A stretch of DNA of 64,000 nucleotides from Flavobacterium psychrophilum DSM 3660 = ATCC 49418. Its GTDB lineage: Bacteria; Bacteroidota; Bacteroidia; Flavobacteriales; Flavobacteriaceae. A program made the position numbers and the translations under genes. Positions 9,525 through 18,789 of the stretch are shown here, one piece after another. Position 1 is the stretch's first letter; each line of letters opens with the position of its first letter. The stretch lies in contig NZ_MUHE01000015.1 in NCBI RefSeq assembly GCF_002217405.1, positions 1-64,000 on the forward strand, read 5' to 3'. The notes beneath the pieces are model-generated. The model was not told the origin of the DNA, searched no databases, and was given only the letters and a program-made list of their open reading frames with translations.

Positions 9525-10660
9525 TGACGAAGAAAGTATTATTTATAGATCGTGATGGCACGATGATAAAAGAAACAATCGATGAACAAATTGATGGTTT
9601 CGATAAAATGATTTTTTATCCAAAATGTATTCCTTTTTTGAGCAAAATTGCACAAGAATTAAATTACGAATTGGTGATGATTACCAATCAAGACGGCTTG
9701 GGAACGGCTAGTTTTCCTGAAGAAACTTTTTGGCCGGTACACAATTTTATTATGAAAACCTTCGAAAATGAAGGTGTAATTTTCAATAAAGTGTGCATTG
9801 ACAGAACATTTCCTTCAGAGAATGCCAATACTAGAAAACCAAAAACTGGCTTGCTAACTAACTATTTTTCTGATGATTATGATTTACAAAATTCATTTGT
9901 AATTGGAGACCGATTAACGGATGTCGAATTAGGGAAAAACCTTGGTTCGAAAGCAATTTTTATCAATGATAATACTAATTTAGGAACAGCAGAAATATCG
10001 GTAAAAAAAGAAGAGTTAAACCCATATATTGCTTTAGAAACCAACGATTGGCAAAAAATTTATGAGTTTTTGAAACTCGAAAATCGCAGGGCTTCTATCG
10101 TTAGAAAAACCAACGAAACCGATATTTCTATTCTACTTAATCTTGACGGAACCGGAAAAAGTAATATTAATACCGGCATCGCATTTTTCGACCACATGCT
10201 AGATCAAATTGCACGCCACGGACAAATGGATTTGGAAATTCTTGTAAAAGGTGATTTGCAAGTTGACGAACACCACACCATTGAAGACACAGCCATTGCT
10301 TTAGGAGAAGTTTTTGCACAAGCCCTAGGAAACAAATTAGGAATAGAACGCTACGGATTTTGTTTGCCAATGGATGATTGTTTGGCACAAGTAGCCATCG
10401 ATTTTGGCGGACGAAATTGGTTGGTTTGGGAAGCCAATTTTAAACGGGAAATGATTGGACAAATGCCAACCGAAATGTTTTTTCATTTCTTTAAATCTTT
10501 CTCTGACGGCGCAAAAGCCAATCTAAATATTAAGGCCGAAGGTACCAATGAGCACCACAAAATTGAAGCTATTTTTAAAGCTTTTGCAAAAGCTATAAAA
10601 GCAGCTGTAAAACGAGATTCAGAAAAAATGATTTTACCAAGCACAAAAGGAATGCTTTAA
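9524..10660 (+). CDS. hisB: Bifunctional histidinol-phosphatase/imidazoleglycerol-phosphate dehydratase HisB
   Basis: A 378-residue fusion enzyme. The N-terminal HAD phosphatase (residues ~1-165) has DRDGT near residue 10 and later KPKTGLL and [10 protein letters not shown]. The C-terminal dehydratase (from ~190) has [28 protein letters not shown] and a matching second [11 protein letters not shown] motif that binds the two Mn ions. It performs the dehydratase step and the phosphatase step either side of HisC. I chose ATG 9524, which overlaps the hisC stop, because it places the HAD motif at the N-terminus. An in-frame ATG at 9446 would add 26 residues that only read hisC sequence in another frame. 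Confidence 0.95.
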   Translation: MTKKVLFIDRDGTMIKETIDEQIDGFDKMIFYPKCIPFLSKIAQELNYELVMITNQDGLGTASFPEETFWPVHNFIMKTFENEGVIFNKVCIDRTFPSENANTRKPKTGLLTNYFSDDYDLQNSFVIGDRLTDVELGKNLGSKAIFINDNTNLGTAEISVKKEELNPYIALETNDWQKIYEFLKLENRRASIVRKTNETDISILLNLDGTGKSNINTGIAFFDHMLDQIARHGQMDLEILVKGDLQVDEHHTIEDTAIALGEVFAQALGNKLGIERYGFCLPMDDCLAQVAIDFGGRNWLVWEANFKREMIGQMPTEMFFHFFKSFSDGAKANLNIKAEGTNEHHKIEAIFKAFAKAIKAAVKRDSEKMILPSTKGML

Positions 10661-10671
10661 ATAGTCATAAT

Positions 10672-10737
10672 ATATAAAGTCTTAAAGTCTAATGCGTTTA
10701 GAATTGACTTTATGACTTTACAACTTTAAGACATAAA
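10672..10737. repeat. GACTTTA-type short repeat in the hisB-hisH gap
   Basis: The gap contains several copies of a heptamer-like unit around GACTTTA/TAAAGTC on both strands, ending with a block GACTTTATGACTTT...ACTTTAAGAC just before the hisH ATG. Nearly the same block precedes hisA. The inverted copies could form an A/T-rich stem. Confidence 0.55.
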
Positions 10738-10740
10738 TAA

Positions 10741-11322
10741 ATGAAAATAGTCATTATAAATTACGGAGCAGGAAACATACAAAGTATCCAATTTTCCCTT
10801 CAAAGATTGGGTTATGAAGGTATTTTATCAAAAAATATTGCCGAAATTCAAGGAGCCGATAAAGTTATTTTTCCTGGCGTTGGCCAAGCAAGTTCTGCCA
10901 TGCAAAAACTCCGAGAAAGCGGATTAGACAAAATAATTCCAAATCTCAAACAACCCGTTTTAGGAATTTGCCTCGGTATGCAACTCATGTGTAATTCGTC
11001 TGAAGAAGGAAATACAAAAGGTTTAGGAATTTTCGATATCGATATTATTAAATTTTCCAACAAGGTAAAAGTGCCACAAATGGGTTGGAATAACATTTAT
11101 AATTTGAAATCTAGTTTGTTTGAAGGAATTTCTGAAAACGAATACCTGTATTTAGTGCATAGTTTTTACGCTCCAAAATGTGCCGAAGCCATTGCTTTTA
11201 CAAACTATGAAACGGAATATTCATCAGCATTACAAAAAAACAATTTCTACGGCGTACAATTTCACCCAGAAAAAAGCGGGAAAATAGGAGAACAAATTTT
11301 GTCTAATTTCTTACAATTATAA
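10741..11322 (+). CDS. hisH: Imidazole glycerol phosphate synthase glutaminase subunit HisH
   Basis: A class I glutamine amidotransferase of 193 residues that makes ammonia for HisF. Visible motifs are YGAGNIQSI at the N-terminus, the oxyanion segment PGVGQA, the nucleophile Cys77 in GICLGMQLM, and the catalytic His/Glu in VQFHPEKSG near the C-terminus. It is separated from hisB and hisA by repeat-filled gaps (80 and 168 bases) although the operon order is otherwise tight. HisH and HisF form the heterodimer that makes IGP and AICAR. Confidence 0.96.
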   Translation: MKIVIINYGAGNIQSIQFSLQRLGYEGILSKNIAEIQGADKVIFPGVGQASSAMQKLRESGLDKIIPNLKQPVLGICLGMQLMCNSSEEGNTKGLGIFDIDIIKFSNKVKVPQMGWNNIYNLKSSLFEGISENEYLYLVHSFYAPKCAEAIAFTNYETEYSSALQKNNFYGVQFHPEKSGKIGEQILSNFLQL

Positions 11323-11325
11323 TTT

Positions 11326-11408
11326 GGGCGTTCGAGCGGGCTTTCCGTTGCAATCTTTTGTTTTTTAAAGGAAAAAACAAAAGGATTTCCACTACAATCC
11401 CTAACGCA
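11326..11408. repeat. Dispersed intergenic repeat between hisH and hisA
   Basis: This copy runs from GGGCGTT through CGGGCTTTCCGTTGCAATC, a stem-loop with arms CTTTTGTTTTTT and AAAAAACAAAAG, to GGATTTCCACTACAATCCCTAACGCA. The copy at 48056-48157 has the same start, middle and end with a different stem sequence. It starts 3 bases after the hisH stop, inside an operon, so it must be tolerated by transcription or act on it. Confidence 0.75.
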
Positions 11409-11445
11409 AAACAGCATACCAATTAAAAAACTTTTTAGAAATCTA

Positions 11446-11488
11446 AATGACTTTATGACATTTGACTTTTAAACTTTAAGACTTAAAT
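11446..11488. repeat. GACTTTA-type short repeat upstream of hisA
   Basis: A block containing GACTTTATGAC, then GACTTTTAAACTTTAAGAC, then TAAATAAATG resembles the block just before hisH (10707-10743). The two blocks end at matching distances from their start codons. Confidence 0.5.
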
Positions 11489-11490
11489 AA

Positions 11491-12216
11491 ATGAGAATAA
11501 TTCCAGCCATAGACATCATCGACGGAAAATGTGTCCGACTTTCCAAAGGCGATTACAATACGAAGATAATCTATAACGAAAATCCATTAGAAGTCGCCAA
11601 AAAATTTGAAGCCCACGGTGTGCAATATTTGCATTTGGTCGATTTAGATGGTGCGAAGTCTAGCCAAATTATAAATTATAAAATTTTAGAAAAAATTGCT
11701 TCTCAAACGGCTCTGAAAATCGATTTTGGTGGCGGCTTAAAATCCGATAACGATTTGCGAATTGCTTTCGAATCTGGTGCTAATCAAATAACAGGCGGCA
11801 GTATTGCTGTCAAAAATCCAGAGGTATTTAACGAATGGATTATTAAATATGGAGCTGATAAAATCATTTTAGGAGCTGATGCTAATAACGAAAAAGTAGC
11901 TATTTCAGGTTGGTTAGAAGAAAGTAAGGAAGAATTAATTCCTTTTATTCAAAACTATCAAAATCAAGGAATTGAGTATGTTATTTGTACAGATATTGCT
12001 AAAGATGGCATGTTAGCAGGACCAAGTTTCAATTTGTATGCAAAAATCTTATCAGAAACAAAAGGCATAAAACTCATCGCTTCTGGAGGAATTTCCACTT
12101 TTGATGAATTACCAAAATTAGCTCAATTAGGCTGCGAAGGAACCATTATTGGAAAAGCCATTTACGAAAACCGAATTACATTAAAACAATTGGAAAATTT
12201 CATACTAAACAAATAA
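11491..12216 (+). CDS. hisA: Phosphoribosylformimino-5-aminoimidazole carboxamide ribotide isomerase HisA
   Basis: A 241-residue TIM-barrel isomerase acting on ProFAR. The first strand reads [20 protein letters not shown] with the catalytic Asp in [24 protein letters not shown] and CTDIAKDGM (second catalytic Asp) follow. IASGGIS forms the C-terminal phosphate-binding loop. It is followed after 3 bases by the related barrel hisF. Normal length and no missing residues. Confidence 0.96.
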   Translation: MRIIPAIDIIDGKCVRLSKGDYNTKIIYNENPLEVAKKFEAHGVQYLHLVDLDGAKSSQIINYKILEKIASQTALKIDFGGGLKSDNDLRIAFESGANQITGGSIAVKNPEVFNEWIIKYGADKIILGADANNEKVAISGWLEESKEELIPFIQNYQNQGIEYVICTDIAKDGMLAGPSFNLYAKILSETKGIKLIASGGISTFDELPKLAQLGCEGTIIGKAIYENRITLKQLENFILNK

Positions 12217-12219
12217 CGA

Positions 12220-12975
12220 ATGCTAACAAAAAGAATAATTCCTTGCCTAGACATTAAAAATGGAAGAACCGTAAAAGGGGTTAATTTTCTAGATTTAAAA
12301 GATGCTGGAGATCCAGTAGCATTAGCCCAAAAATACGCTGAAGAAGGAGCCGACGAATTGGTTTTCCTTGACATTTCTGCCACTGAAGAAGATAGAAAAA
12401 CAGTAATCGATTTGGTTCGAAAAGTAAGCGAAACCATCAATATTCCGTTTACTGTTGGGGGTGGAATCTCGTCTGTAAAAGATGTCGAAACATTGCTTAA
12501 AAATGGAGCCGATAAAGTTTCTATTAATTCATCGGCGGTTAAAAATCCACAATTAATCAATGATTTGGCTTCAGCTTTTGGAAGCCAATGTATTGTGGTG
12601 GCTATCGATGCCAAGCAAATTAACGGAAATTGGAAAGTACATCTGGTAGGCGGTAAAGTAGCCACCGAAATCGATTTGTTCGATTGGGCAAAAGAAGTAG
12701 AAAATCGTGGTGCTGGAGAAATTCTGTTTACCTCGATGGATCATGACGGAACTAAAAACGGTTTTGCAAATGAAGCTTTAGCCAAATTATCACAAACTGT
12801 AAATATTCCTATAATTGCTTCGGGTGGCGCAGGAACAATGCAACATTTTGCCGATGCTTTTCTTGTAGGAAATGCCGATGCTGCTTTGGCTGCCAGTGTT
12901 TTTCACTTTCAAGAAATTAGAATTCAAGACTTAAAAATAGCACTTAAAAACAATACTATTCAAATACGATTATAG
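12220..12975 (+). CDS. hisF: Imidazole glycerol phosphate synthase cyclase subunit HisF
   Basis: A 251-residue TIM barrel that uses HisH-derived ammonia to form IGP and AICAR. Visible features are [20 protein letters not shown] with catalytic Asp11, [28 protein letters not shown], and [14 protein letters not shown] with the second catalytic Asp. PIIASGGAG closes the phosphate site. It lies 3 bases after hisA and 2 bases before hisIE, so all three are surely cotranscribed. Confidence 0.97.
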   Translation: MLTKRIIPCLDIKNGRTVKGVNFLDLKDAGDPVALAQKYAEEGADELVFLDISATEEDRKTVIDLVRKVSETINIPFTVGGGISSVKDVETLLKNGADKVSINSSAVKNPQLINDLASAFGSQCIVVAIDAKQINGNWKVHLVGGKVATEIDLFDWAKEVENRGAGEILFTSMDHDGTKNGFANEALAKLSQTVNIPIIASGGAGTMQHFADAFLVGNADAALAASVFHFQEIRIQDLKIALKNNTIQIRL

Positions 12976-12977
12976 AG

Positions 12978-13577
12978 ATGAAACCAAACTTTCAAAAAAA
13001 CGCAGACGGATTAATTCCGGCCATTATTCAAGACGATAATTCTAAAACAGTTTTGATGCTGGGTTACATGAATGAAGAAGCCTATACTAAAACAGTAGAG
13101 ACCAAAAAAGTTACTTTTTTTAGCCGTTCAAAAAGCAGATTATGGACAAAAGGCGAGGAGAGTGGTCATTTTTTGAATCTGGTAACTATCAAACTAGATT
13201 GCGATAATGATACTTTTTTAGTGCAAGTAAATCCAGAAGGAAATACCTGTCATACGGGTTCATATAATTGCTGGCAAGAATCTAAAAATCAGAATTTTAA
13301 TTTTTTATCAAAACTAGAAAATACAATTTCAGAAAGAAAAAAAAATGCCAATGCTACTACAAGTTATGTAGCCAGTTTGTTTGAGAAAGGCATTAATAAA
13401 ATTGCGCAAAAAGTAGGCGAGGAGGCCATAGAAGTTGTTATTGAAGCCAAAGACAATAACGATGATTTGTTTGTAAGCGAAAGTGCCGATTTACTTTTTC
13501 ATTATCTTATTTTATTACAAGCCAAAGGATTTAAATTGCAAGATGTGGTGCATCTTTTAGAGTTGAGAGAGAAATAA
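12978..13577 (+). CDS. hisI: Bifunctional phosphoribosyl-AMP cyclohydrolase/phosphoribosyl-ATP pyrophosphatase HisIE
   Basis: A 199-residue fusion. The N-terminal cyclohydrolase has MLGYMNEEAYTKT, FFSRSKSRLWTKGEESGH, DCDNDTFLVQV and the zinc-binding GNTCHTGSYNCW. The C-terminal MazG-like pyrophosphohydrolase has YVASLFEKGINKIAQKVGEE and VIEAK, then ESADLLFHYLILL. It performs steps two and three of the pathway and is the last gene of the operon. The next gene is convergent and only 11 bases away. Confidence 0.96.
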   Translation: MKPNFQKNADGLIPAIIQDDNSKTVLMLGYMNEEAYTKTVETKKVTFFSRSKSRLWTKGEESGHFLNLVTIKLDCDNDTFLVQVNPEGNTCHTGSYNCWQESKNQNFNFLSKLENTISERKKNANATTSYVASLFEKGINKIAQKVGEEAIEVVIEAKDNNDDLFVSESADLLFHYLILLQAKGFKLQDVVHLLELREK

Positions 13578-13588
13578 TGACAACGACA

Positions 13589-13981
13589 CTATGCTACTAA
13601 TAATTGCAATTGGCTTTTAAACCTTTCGATTAATAATTGCATCATTCTTTTGTTTAGATTCGAGGAATTTTTTATATAATCTTGGTATTCATGAACGGTA
13701 AAAAATCCGATAATAATTCCTTTTAGCAAGTTTCTAAATTTTATATCTTTTTGAATCACATTTTCGATATAGCTTTGCTTTTTTTCGGGCGATAAGGCAA
13801 AGAAAATACTCTTTTGCTTCTGTGCATAGTTAACAAAAACTCGAATTAGTAAATCGTTTTGCAATTTTAAAATAGGTCGCAAAGTAATGTTCTGAAAAGC
13901 TTCTTCTTCCGATGATTGTGGCGTTACAATTCCTAAAGCGCCACCTCTTAAATTAAAAATTATTGTATCACGATTTTCCAT
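13589..13981 (-). CDS. Conserved small protein of unknown function
   Basis: A 130-residue soluble protein that I cannot assign. It begins with a short beta-like segment (TIIFNLRGGALGIVTP) and continues as mostly helical, charged sequence with an FFALSPEKKQSYIENVI stretch and a hydrophobic helix near LKGIIIGFFTVHEY. There is no signal peptide or catalytic motif. Codon use is like its neighbours. It is convergent with hisIE and divergent from the Nudix gene. The coding call rests on length, composition and clean flanks. Confidence 0.7.
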   Translation of the reverse strand: MENRDTIIFNLRGGALGIVTPQSSEEEAFQNITLRPILKLQNDLLIRVFVNYAQKQKSIFFALSPEKKQSYIENVIQKDIKFRNLLKGIIIGFFTVHEYQDYIKNSSNLNKRMMQLLIERFKSQLQLLVA

Positions 13982-14069
13982 TTTTTTTCTTTTAAAATTA
14001 ATGAATATTACAGTAATATTAAGGTTGAAATATAAAAGTTATTAGTAATTTAGTGTTGAAAAGATAATT

Positions 14070-14486
14070 ATGAGAATTTCAAAAATATTTGTCACAGTAG
14101 ATGCAGTTATTATTAGAAAATCGACTGATAATCAGTTGCTTTTAATAAAAAGAAAAAACAAACCTTTTGAAAATTGTTGGGCTTTGCCTGGTGGTTTTGT
14201 AGATGAAAATGAAGATTTAGAAGTCGCAGCAAAACGAGAATTAGAGGAAGAAACGCAAATAAAAATAGATTCGTTGCAACAATTTGGCACTTTTGGCAAA
14301 CCATTTCGTGATCCTAGAGGGCACATGATTTCGGTGGCTTATTTCGGAGAAGTTCCAGAAAATACCATTGCCATTGCTTCCGATGATGCTAAAGAAGTGG
14401 CTTGGTTTGCTGTAAATGAATTGCCTAATTTAGCGTTTGATCATCAAGAAATTATAGAAAAAGCTTTAAAAACATTTAAAATATGA
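14070..14486 (+). CDS. Nudix hydrolase
   Basis: A 138-residue Nudix protein. The Nudix box runs from GGFVDENEDLEVAAKRELEEE (about residues 47-67), with the three metal-binding glutamates of REL-EE present. Flanking sequence (FVTVDAVIIRK, LLIKRKNKPFENCWALPGG) resembles the ADP-ribose/NADQ pyrophosphatase branch common in Bacteroidota, but the substrate cannot be fixed. Its last four bases overlap the thioesterase start (ATGA), so the two are likely cotranscribed. Confidence 0.9.
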   Translation: MRISKIFVTVDAVIIRKSTDNQLLLIKRKNKPFENCWALPGGFVDENEDLEVAAKRELEEETQIKIDSLQQFGTFGKPFRDPRGHMISVAYFGEVPENTIAIASDDAKEVAWFAVNELPNLAFDHQEIIEKALKTFKI

Positions 14487-14869
14487 GATTTCACACACGA
14501 AAATGGGTAAAACCAGAGGATTTAAACCCTAATCATTCTCTTTTTGGAGGAAAACTATTGGCTTGGATAGATGAAGAAGCGGCTTTATATTCGATAGTTC
14601 AATTAGAAAATCCGAGAGTAGTTACTAAACACATGTCGGAAATTAACTTTGTAAGTTCGGCAAAACAAGGAGATATTATCGAAATTGGACTTGATGTAGT
14701 AAAGTTTGGCAACTCATCATTAATCCTAAAATGTGAAGTAAGAAACATCATGACAAGAGAAACTATTATTACAATAGATTCTATTACAATGGTAAGTTTA
14801 GGTGAAGAAGGAAAACCAAAAGCACACGGAAAGACTGAAATTGAATTTGTGAGAAATAGGATAAAGTAG
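14483..14869 (+). CDS. Acyl-CoA thioesterase, hotdog fold (YciA-like)
   Basis: A 128-residue single hotdog domain. The motif NPNHSLFGGKLLAWIDEEAALYS near residues 14-35 carries the Asn/His, Gly-Gly and acidic residue typical of the YciA/BACH group that hydrolyses acyl-CoA. VTKHMSEINFVSSAKQGDIIEI and the following beta strands complete the fold. It overlaps the Nudix gene by four bases. Substrate chain length is unknown. Confidence 0.88.
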   Translation: MRFHTRKWVKPEDLNPNHSLFGGKLLAWIDEEAALYSIVQLENPRVVTKHMSEINFVSSAKQGDIIEIGLDVVKFGNSSLILKCEVRNIMTRETIITIDSITMVSLGEEGKPKAHGKTEIEFVRNRIK

Positions 14870-15013
14870 TTTTAATTTGACTGTTCGTAACTTGTACCTT
14901 TATTTTTTTAGAAACTTGGTATTAGTTACGACCAGTTAAATATTATACTGTTTTTTTTTTAGAAATTACAAAGGAAATTTTTTTGTGGCTTTTTTTATTT
15001 GTAAATGAAATAC

Positions 15014-16276
15014 TTAAGCTTCTGTAAACCCATTTTTATGAGATGGCATTTCGAATATTTCTAAATCAAAATATACTACTGATGCTAATATGTGATCGAA
15101 AATATCGCTCATAATGTATTCGTAATTTTCGAAGCGTTTGTCACTAGTAAAAGCATAAATTTCTAAAGGGACTCCTTGCGCAGTTGGCTGTAAGTGCCTG
15201 CAAAGCAATATCATATCTTTATTTAGGCTTGGGTAATTTTCTAGATAATTAGTTAGGTATTTTCTAAAAAGTCCGAAGTTGGTTAAATTTCTACCGTTTA
15301 CAGATAACGATTTGTCGACATTATATTGTAAATTGTATTTGTTTATATCTGCTTGTTTTTTTTCGATATAGGTTTTTATTAATTGTATTTGCTTAAAATC
15401 TTCTAATTCTTCTTCTTTTACAAAACGAATACTGCTGGATTTTATTAGAATATGTCGTTTGATACGTCTTCCGTCTGCATTTAGCATACCTCGCCAGTTT
15501 CTGAAACTATCAGAAATTAAGCTATAAGTAGGAATTGTAGTGGTTGTATTATCAAAATTTCGAACTTTTACAGTGGCTAAATTTATTTCGATAACATCTC
15601 CATCGGCACCAAATTTATCCATGGTAATCCAATCTCCAATACGAACCATATCGTTTACTGATACCTGAATACTGGCTACAAAGCCCAGAATAGTATCTCT
15701 AAATATTAATAATATAATGGCCGAAATAGCTCCAAAAGTGGTTAGAAGATCTCTAATTTCTATTTCAAATAATTTAGACAAAATAGCCGTAAAACCTATC
15801 ATCCAGAGGATAATCATAATAACCTGAATGTAGCTATCTATTGGTTTGTCGCTATAAGACGGAATTGTTTTTAGATGGTCTCGAAGTACGTTAAAGACTG
15901 TTCTAATGATCCATAAAACCAATAAAATGATATAAATTCCGACTAATTTTCCGAAAATAGATTCCCAAGAGTTAAAATTTTCAAGAATTACGGGTACTGA
16001 TTTGTAAACATAAATTAACGGTATTAAGTGCGATATGTATTTTGCGGTTTGGTTAGAAACCAATAAATCATCAAATTTAGTTTTAGTTTTTCTAGCTACA
16101 ATTGCCATGATAGTTACTAGAATAAATCTAAAAACGATATATAAGAAGTACGAAATGGCAAAAAGGATAACTAAATTAACTAGCAATCCTAAGTAGGAGG
16201 CTATAATTTCGTTAAATCCAAATTTCATTAAAAGTTTGTCACACCAACCAAACAATTTTTCTGTAAATTTAAGCAT
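15014..16276 (-). CDS. Mechanosensitive ion channel family protein (MscS-like)
   Basis: A 420-residue membrane protein with about five hydrophobic segments in the first ~200 residues. The MscS core follows: the pore-helix region AISAIILLIFRDTILGFVASIQVSVNDMVRIGDWI, then the beta domain with VKVRNFDNTTTTIPTYSLISDSFRNW, and an alpha/beta C-terminal part. It should open as a pressure-release valve in the inner membrane. It overlaps by 8 bases the start-proximal gene encoding the DUF3817 protein, so both are one transcript. Confidence 0.9.
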   Translation of the reverse strand: MLKFTEKLFGWCDKLLMKFGFNEIIASYLGLLVNLVILFAISYFLYIVFRFILVTIMAIVARKTKTKFDDLLVSNQTAKYISHLIPLIYVYKSVPVILENFNSWESIFGKLVGIYIILLVLWIIRTVFNVLRDHLKTIPSYSDKPIDSYIQVIMIILWMIGFTAILSKLFEIEIRDLLTTFGAISAIILLIFRDTILGFVASIQVSVNDMVRIGDWITMDKFGADGDVIEINLATVKVRNFDNTTTTIPTYSLISDSFRNWRGMLNADGRRIKRHILIKSSSIRFVKEEELEDFKQIQLIKTYIEKKQADINKYNLQYNVDKSLSVNGRNLTNFGLFRKYLTNYLENYPSLNKDMILLCRHLQPTAQGVPLEIYAFTSDKRFENYEYIMSDIFDHILASVVYFDLEIFEMPSHKNGFTEA

Positions 16277-16547
16277 CTTTTAAGTATTTTTTTTCGATGT
16301 AAAATGTACCAAAAGGAGGGATAGAAGCTAGGCAAATTTCGGCATATTTTTTTACAGTCCAATTTTCTTTAAATTTTAATATCGTGGCGAGAATGATGTA
16401 AGTAGTAAATAGTATTCCATGTGCCATTCCTAAATGTTTTACATATATAGGATTATGAAAAACATATTTCATAGGCATCGCAAAGAATAATAATAATAGG
16501 GCAGAAATTCCTTCTGTAATTGCAAGATATTTGAAAAATTTTAGCAT
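16269..16547 (-). CDS. DUF3817 small membrane protein
   Basis: 92 residues with about three transmembrane helices. Features of the DUF3817 family include the N-terminal FKYLAITEGISALLLLFFAMPMKY, the HLGMAHGILF motif in the second helix, and SIPPFGTFYIEKKYLK at the C-terminus. No function is established for the family. Translation is probably coupled to the downstream MscS gene by the 8-base overlap. Confidence 0.85.
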   Translation of the reverse strand: MLKFFKYLAITEGISALLLLFFAMPMKYVFHNPIYVKHLGMAHGILFTTYIILATILKFKENWTVKKYAEICLASIPPFGTFYIEKKYLKDA

Positions 16548-16625
16548 TTTTATTTTTATAAATTAATTTGTGTGCAAAATTAAGAATTATCATCGATAAT
16601 ATATCTATCAAAACCCAAAGTAATT

Positions 16626-16633
16626 TATATTTG
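16626..16633 (+). promoter_or_regulatory. Putative -7 promoter element
   Basis: TATATTTG, followed by a C as is common in this phylum, lies 18 bases before the start of the DUF6155-like gene. Confidence 0.55.
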
Positions 16634-16651
16634 CATTTATAAATTATTTAA

Positions 16652-17167
16652 ATGAGCAAACGAGATTTAAAAAAATATCTTTCAGAACTAAATAATACGC
16701 AACTTCAAGAGCAACTAATCGAGTTATACGATAAATTTATTTCTGTAAAAACCTATTATGATTTTGTATTTAATCCTAATGAAAATGGTTTAGTAAAAGA
16801 AGCAAAACTTAAAATTTCGAGCGAATATTTTCCAATTCGGGGCAAAAAAGCCAAAATGAGACGTTCTGTAGCACAAAAATTTATCAAACATTTCATCACT
16901 CTCGGTGTAGATCCTTTTCTCATTGCTGATGTCATGCTGTATAACATCGAAATAGCCCAAACACTATCGTCAGAAAGAGAAATAAAAACAGAATTGTTTT
17001 ATAAAAGTATGTTAACCTCTTTTAATCAAGTTATTAAATTTTTAATAGAAAAAGGAATCCTAAATGATTTTAAAAATAGGATAGTCGCAATAAAAGACCA
17101 AACACTAGCTCAAAATTGGGCTAATCACTCTGATTTTAATGCTATTATAGAAAGGTTTGAATATTAA
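16652..17167 (+). CDS. DUF6155-like protein, function unknown
   Basis: A 171-residue soluble protein. It opens with MSKRDLKKYLSELNNTQLQEQLIELYDKF and contains VYDFVFNP-like and LKISSEYFP segments, typical of a small flavobacterial family labelled DUF6155. It is predicted all-alpha and has no catalytic motif or signal peptide. It has its own promoter and lies 73 bases upstream of a helicase gene. Family identity is moderate and function unknown. Confidence 0.7.
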   Translation: MSKRDLKKYLSELNNTQLQEQLIELYDKFISVKTYYDFVFNPNENGLVKEAKLKISSEYFPIRGKKAKMRRSVAQKFIKHFITLGVDPFLIADVMLYNIEIAQTLSSEREIKTELFYKSMLTSFNQVIKFLIEKGILNDFKNRIVAIKDQTLAQNWANHSDFNAIIERFEY

Positions 17168-17213
17168 TTTTTCATTTTTTTCTTAAAATGACCAAATTAC
17201 CCTTTTTATGCCG

Positions 17214-17221
17214 TACTTTTG
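17214..17221 (+). promoter_or_regulatory. -7 promoter element of the SF2 helicase gene
   Basis: TACTTTTG matches TAnnTTTG. It lies 3' of an alternative in-frame ATG (17208) and 19 bases 5' of ATG 17241, so it supports the downstream start codon. Confidence 0.55.
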
Positions 17222-17240
17222 CCAAAATTACAAAAAAAGT

Positions 17241-18785
17241 ATGTTAGACAACGAACTCGAACTTGAAGTAGAAGTAGAAGCAAAAAAAATATTATACGAT
17301 TACCAATCACGTGACATTGATGCTATTTTTAACAAAATGAACAATGTTGGTAACAGTTATCATTTATTATATCAACTGCCAACAGGAGGGGGGAAAACTG
17401 TTATTTTCTCTGAAATAGTTCGTCGTTATTTAGAACTTTATGACAAGAAAGTAGTGGTTCTTACCCACAGAATAGAACTTTGCAAGCAAACATCAAAAAT
17501 GCTTAAAGGTTTTGGTGTAAAAAATAAAATCATAAACTCTAAAATTAAAGATTTACCAGACCAAGACGAATATTCTTGCTTTGTGGCCATGGTTGAAACT
17601 TTAAAAAACAGACTAAATGATGAAAAACTAATTATAGACAATATTGGTCTTGTAATTATAGATGAAGCCCATTATAATTCATTCAGAAAACTACTAGGGT
17701 CGTTTAACAACGCCTTTATTTTAGGTGTTACAGCAACCCCTTTAAGCTCAAATGTTAAGTTACCAATGTATGAAAGTTACAAGGAACTTATTGTAGGAGA
17801 TCCTATAAATAAATTAATCCAAAACGGATTTCTAGCAAAAGCGAACACTTATAGCTATGACGTAGGATTATCTAGTTTAAAAGTAGGAATAAATGGCGAT
17901 TATACAATAAAATCTTCAGACGAATTGTACTCGCAACTCGATATGCAAAATAAATTATTGCATTCGTACGAAGAAAAATCTAAAGGAAAGAAAACCCTAA
18001 TTTTTAATAACGGAATAAACACATCTTTATACGTTTACGAAACATTTAAAGAAGCTGGTTACCCTATAAGACACCTAGATAATACGACCACTGCCGAAGA
18101 CAGAAAGGATATCTTAATCTGGTTTAAACAAACACCCGATGCCATTTTAACCTCTGTAGGAATTCTTACAACAGGTTTCGATGAGCCAACAGTAGAAACG
18201 ATAATTATAAATCGTGCCACAAAATCACTCACATTATATTACCAAATGATTGGTCGTGGTTCCAGAAAATTACCCAATAAAGATGAGTTTACAATTATCG
18301 ATTTAGGTAATAATGCCGCACGTTTCGGACTATGGAGCGAACCAGTAGATTGGCAACATATTTTCAAATCTCCCGAATATTATCTAGACAATTTACGAGA
18401 AGATGCAGAAATCGAATTGTACTTCAAATACCAAATGCCACCAGAATTACGAGAAAAATTTAGTAAAACTGAAATCGTAACTTTCGATGTAGATGCCGAA
18501 CATAAACTAGCTATTTCCTTAAATTTGCGCTCGAAAGTAGTACTAGAAAAATCACTAGATCAGCACGCAGAAATGTGTGTTTATAACACCGAAGAATTAA
18601 TAGAGGCAAAAAATTTGTCGAAAGAATTACACGATGATATCGAATGTCGTATGAAACGCTATACAAAATGCCTTAGCCAATGTAGCAAAAACTACCGAGA
18701 ATGGCTAGTAGATGATTATAAAGTAAAATTATTACTTCTAATAGGAAAAAAATACAGAGAAAAATTATTTGCAGAAGAAGATTAA
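17241..18785 (+). CDS. DEAD/DEAH-box (SF2) DNA/RNA helicase
   Basis: A 514-residue helicase of the type III restriction/UvrB-like SF2 class. In order: YDYQSRDIDAIF (Q-like motif), Walker A LPTGGGKT, DEAH box in VIIDEAHYN, motif III GVTATPL, motif IV-like KTLIFNNG, and motif VI QMIGRGSRK. After the helicase core there is a ~130-residue C-terminal region without a recognised domain. It may remodel or unwind nucleic acid during repair. I chose ATG 17241 over ATG 17208 because the promoter element lies between them. Confidence 0.88.
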   Translation: MLDNELELEVEVEAKKILYDYQSRDIDAIFNKMNNVGNSYHLLYQLPTGGGKTVIFSEIVRRYLELYDKKVVVLTHRIELCKQTSKMLKGFGVKNKIINSKIKDLPDQDEYSCFVAMVETLKNRLNDEKLIIDNIGLVIIDEAHYNSFRKLLGSFNNAFILGVTATPLSSNVKLPMYESYKELIVGDPINKLIQNGFLAKANTYSYDVGLSSLKVGINGDYTIKSSDELYSQLDMQNKLLHSYEEKSKGKKTLIFNNGINTSLYVYETFKEAGYPIRHLDNTTTAEDRKDILIWFKQTPDAILTSVGILTTGFDEPTVETIIINRATKSLTLYYQMIGRGSRKLPNKDEFTIIDLGNNAARFGLWSEPVDWQHIFKSPEYYLDNLREDAEIELYFKYQMPPELREKFSKTEIVTFDVDAEHKLAISLNLRSKVVLEKSLDQHAEMCVYNTEELIEAKNLSKELHDDIECRMKRYTKCLSQCSKNYREWLVDDYKVKLLLLIGKKYREKLFAEED

Positions 18786-18789
18786 ATCG

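Noticed and set aside
12162-12665. 167-codon minus-strand open frame
   Set aside because: It lies wholly antisense to the end of hisA and to hisF, which have strong motifs, and its sequence is Ser/Thr-rich shadow translation.
17208-17240. Earlier start for the SF2 helicase
   Set aside because: A matching -7 promoter element (17214-17221) lies downstream of this ATG.
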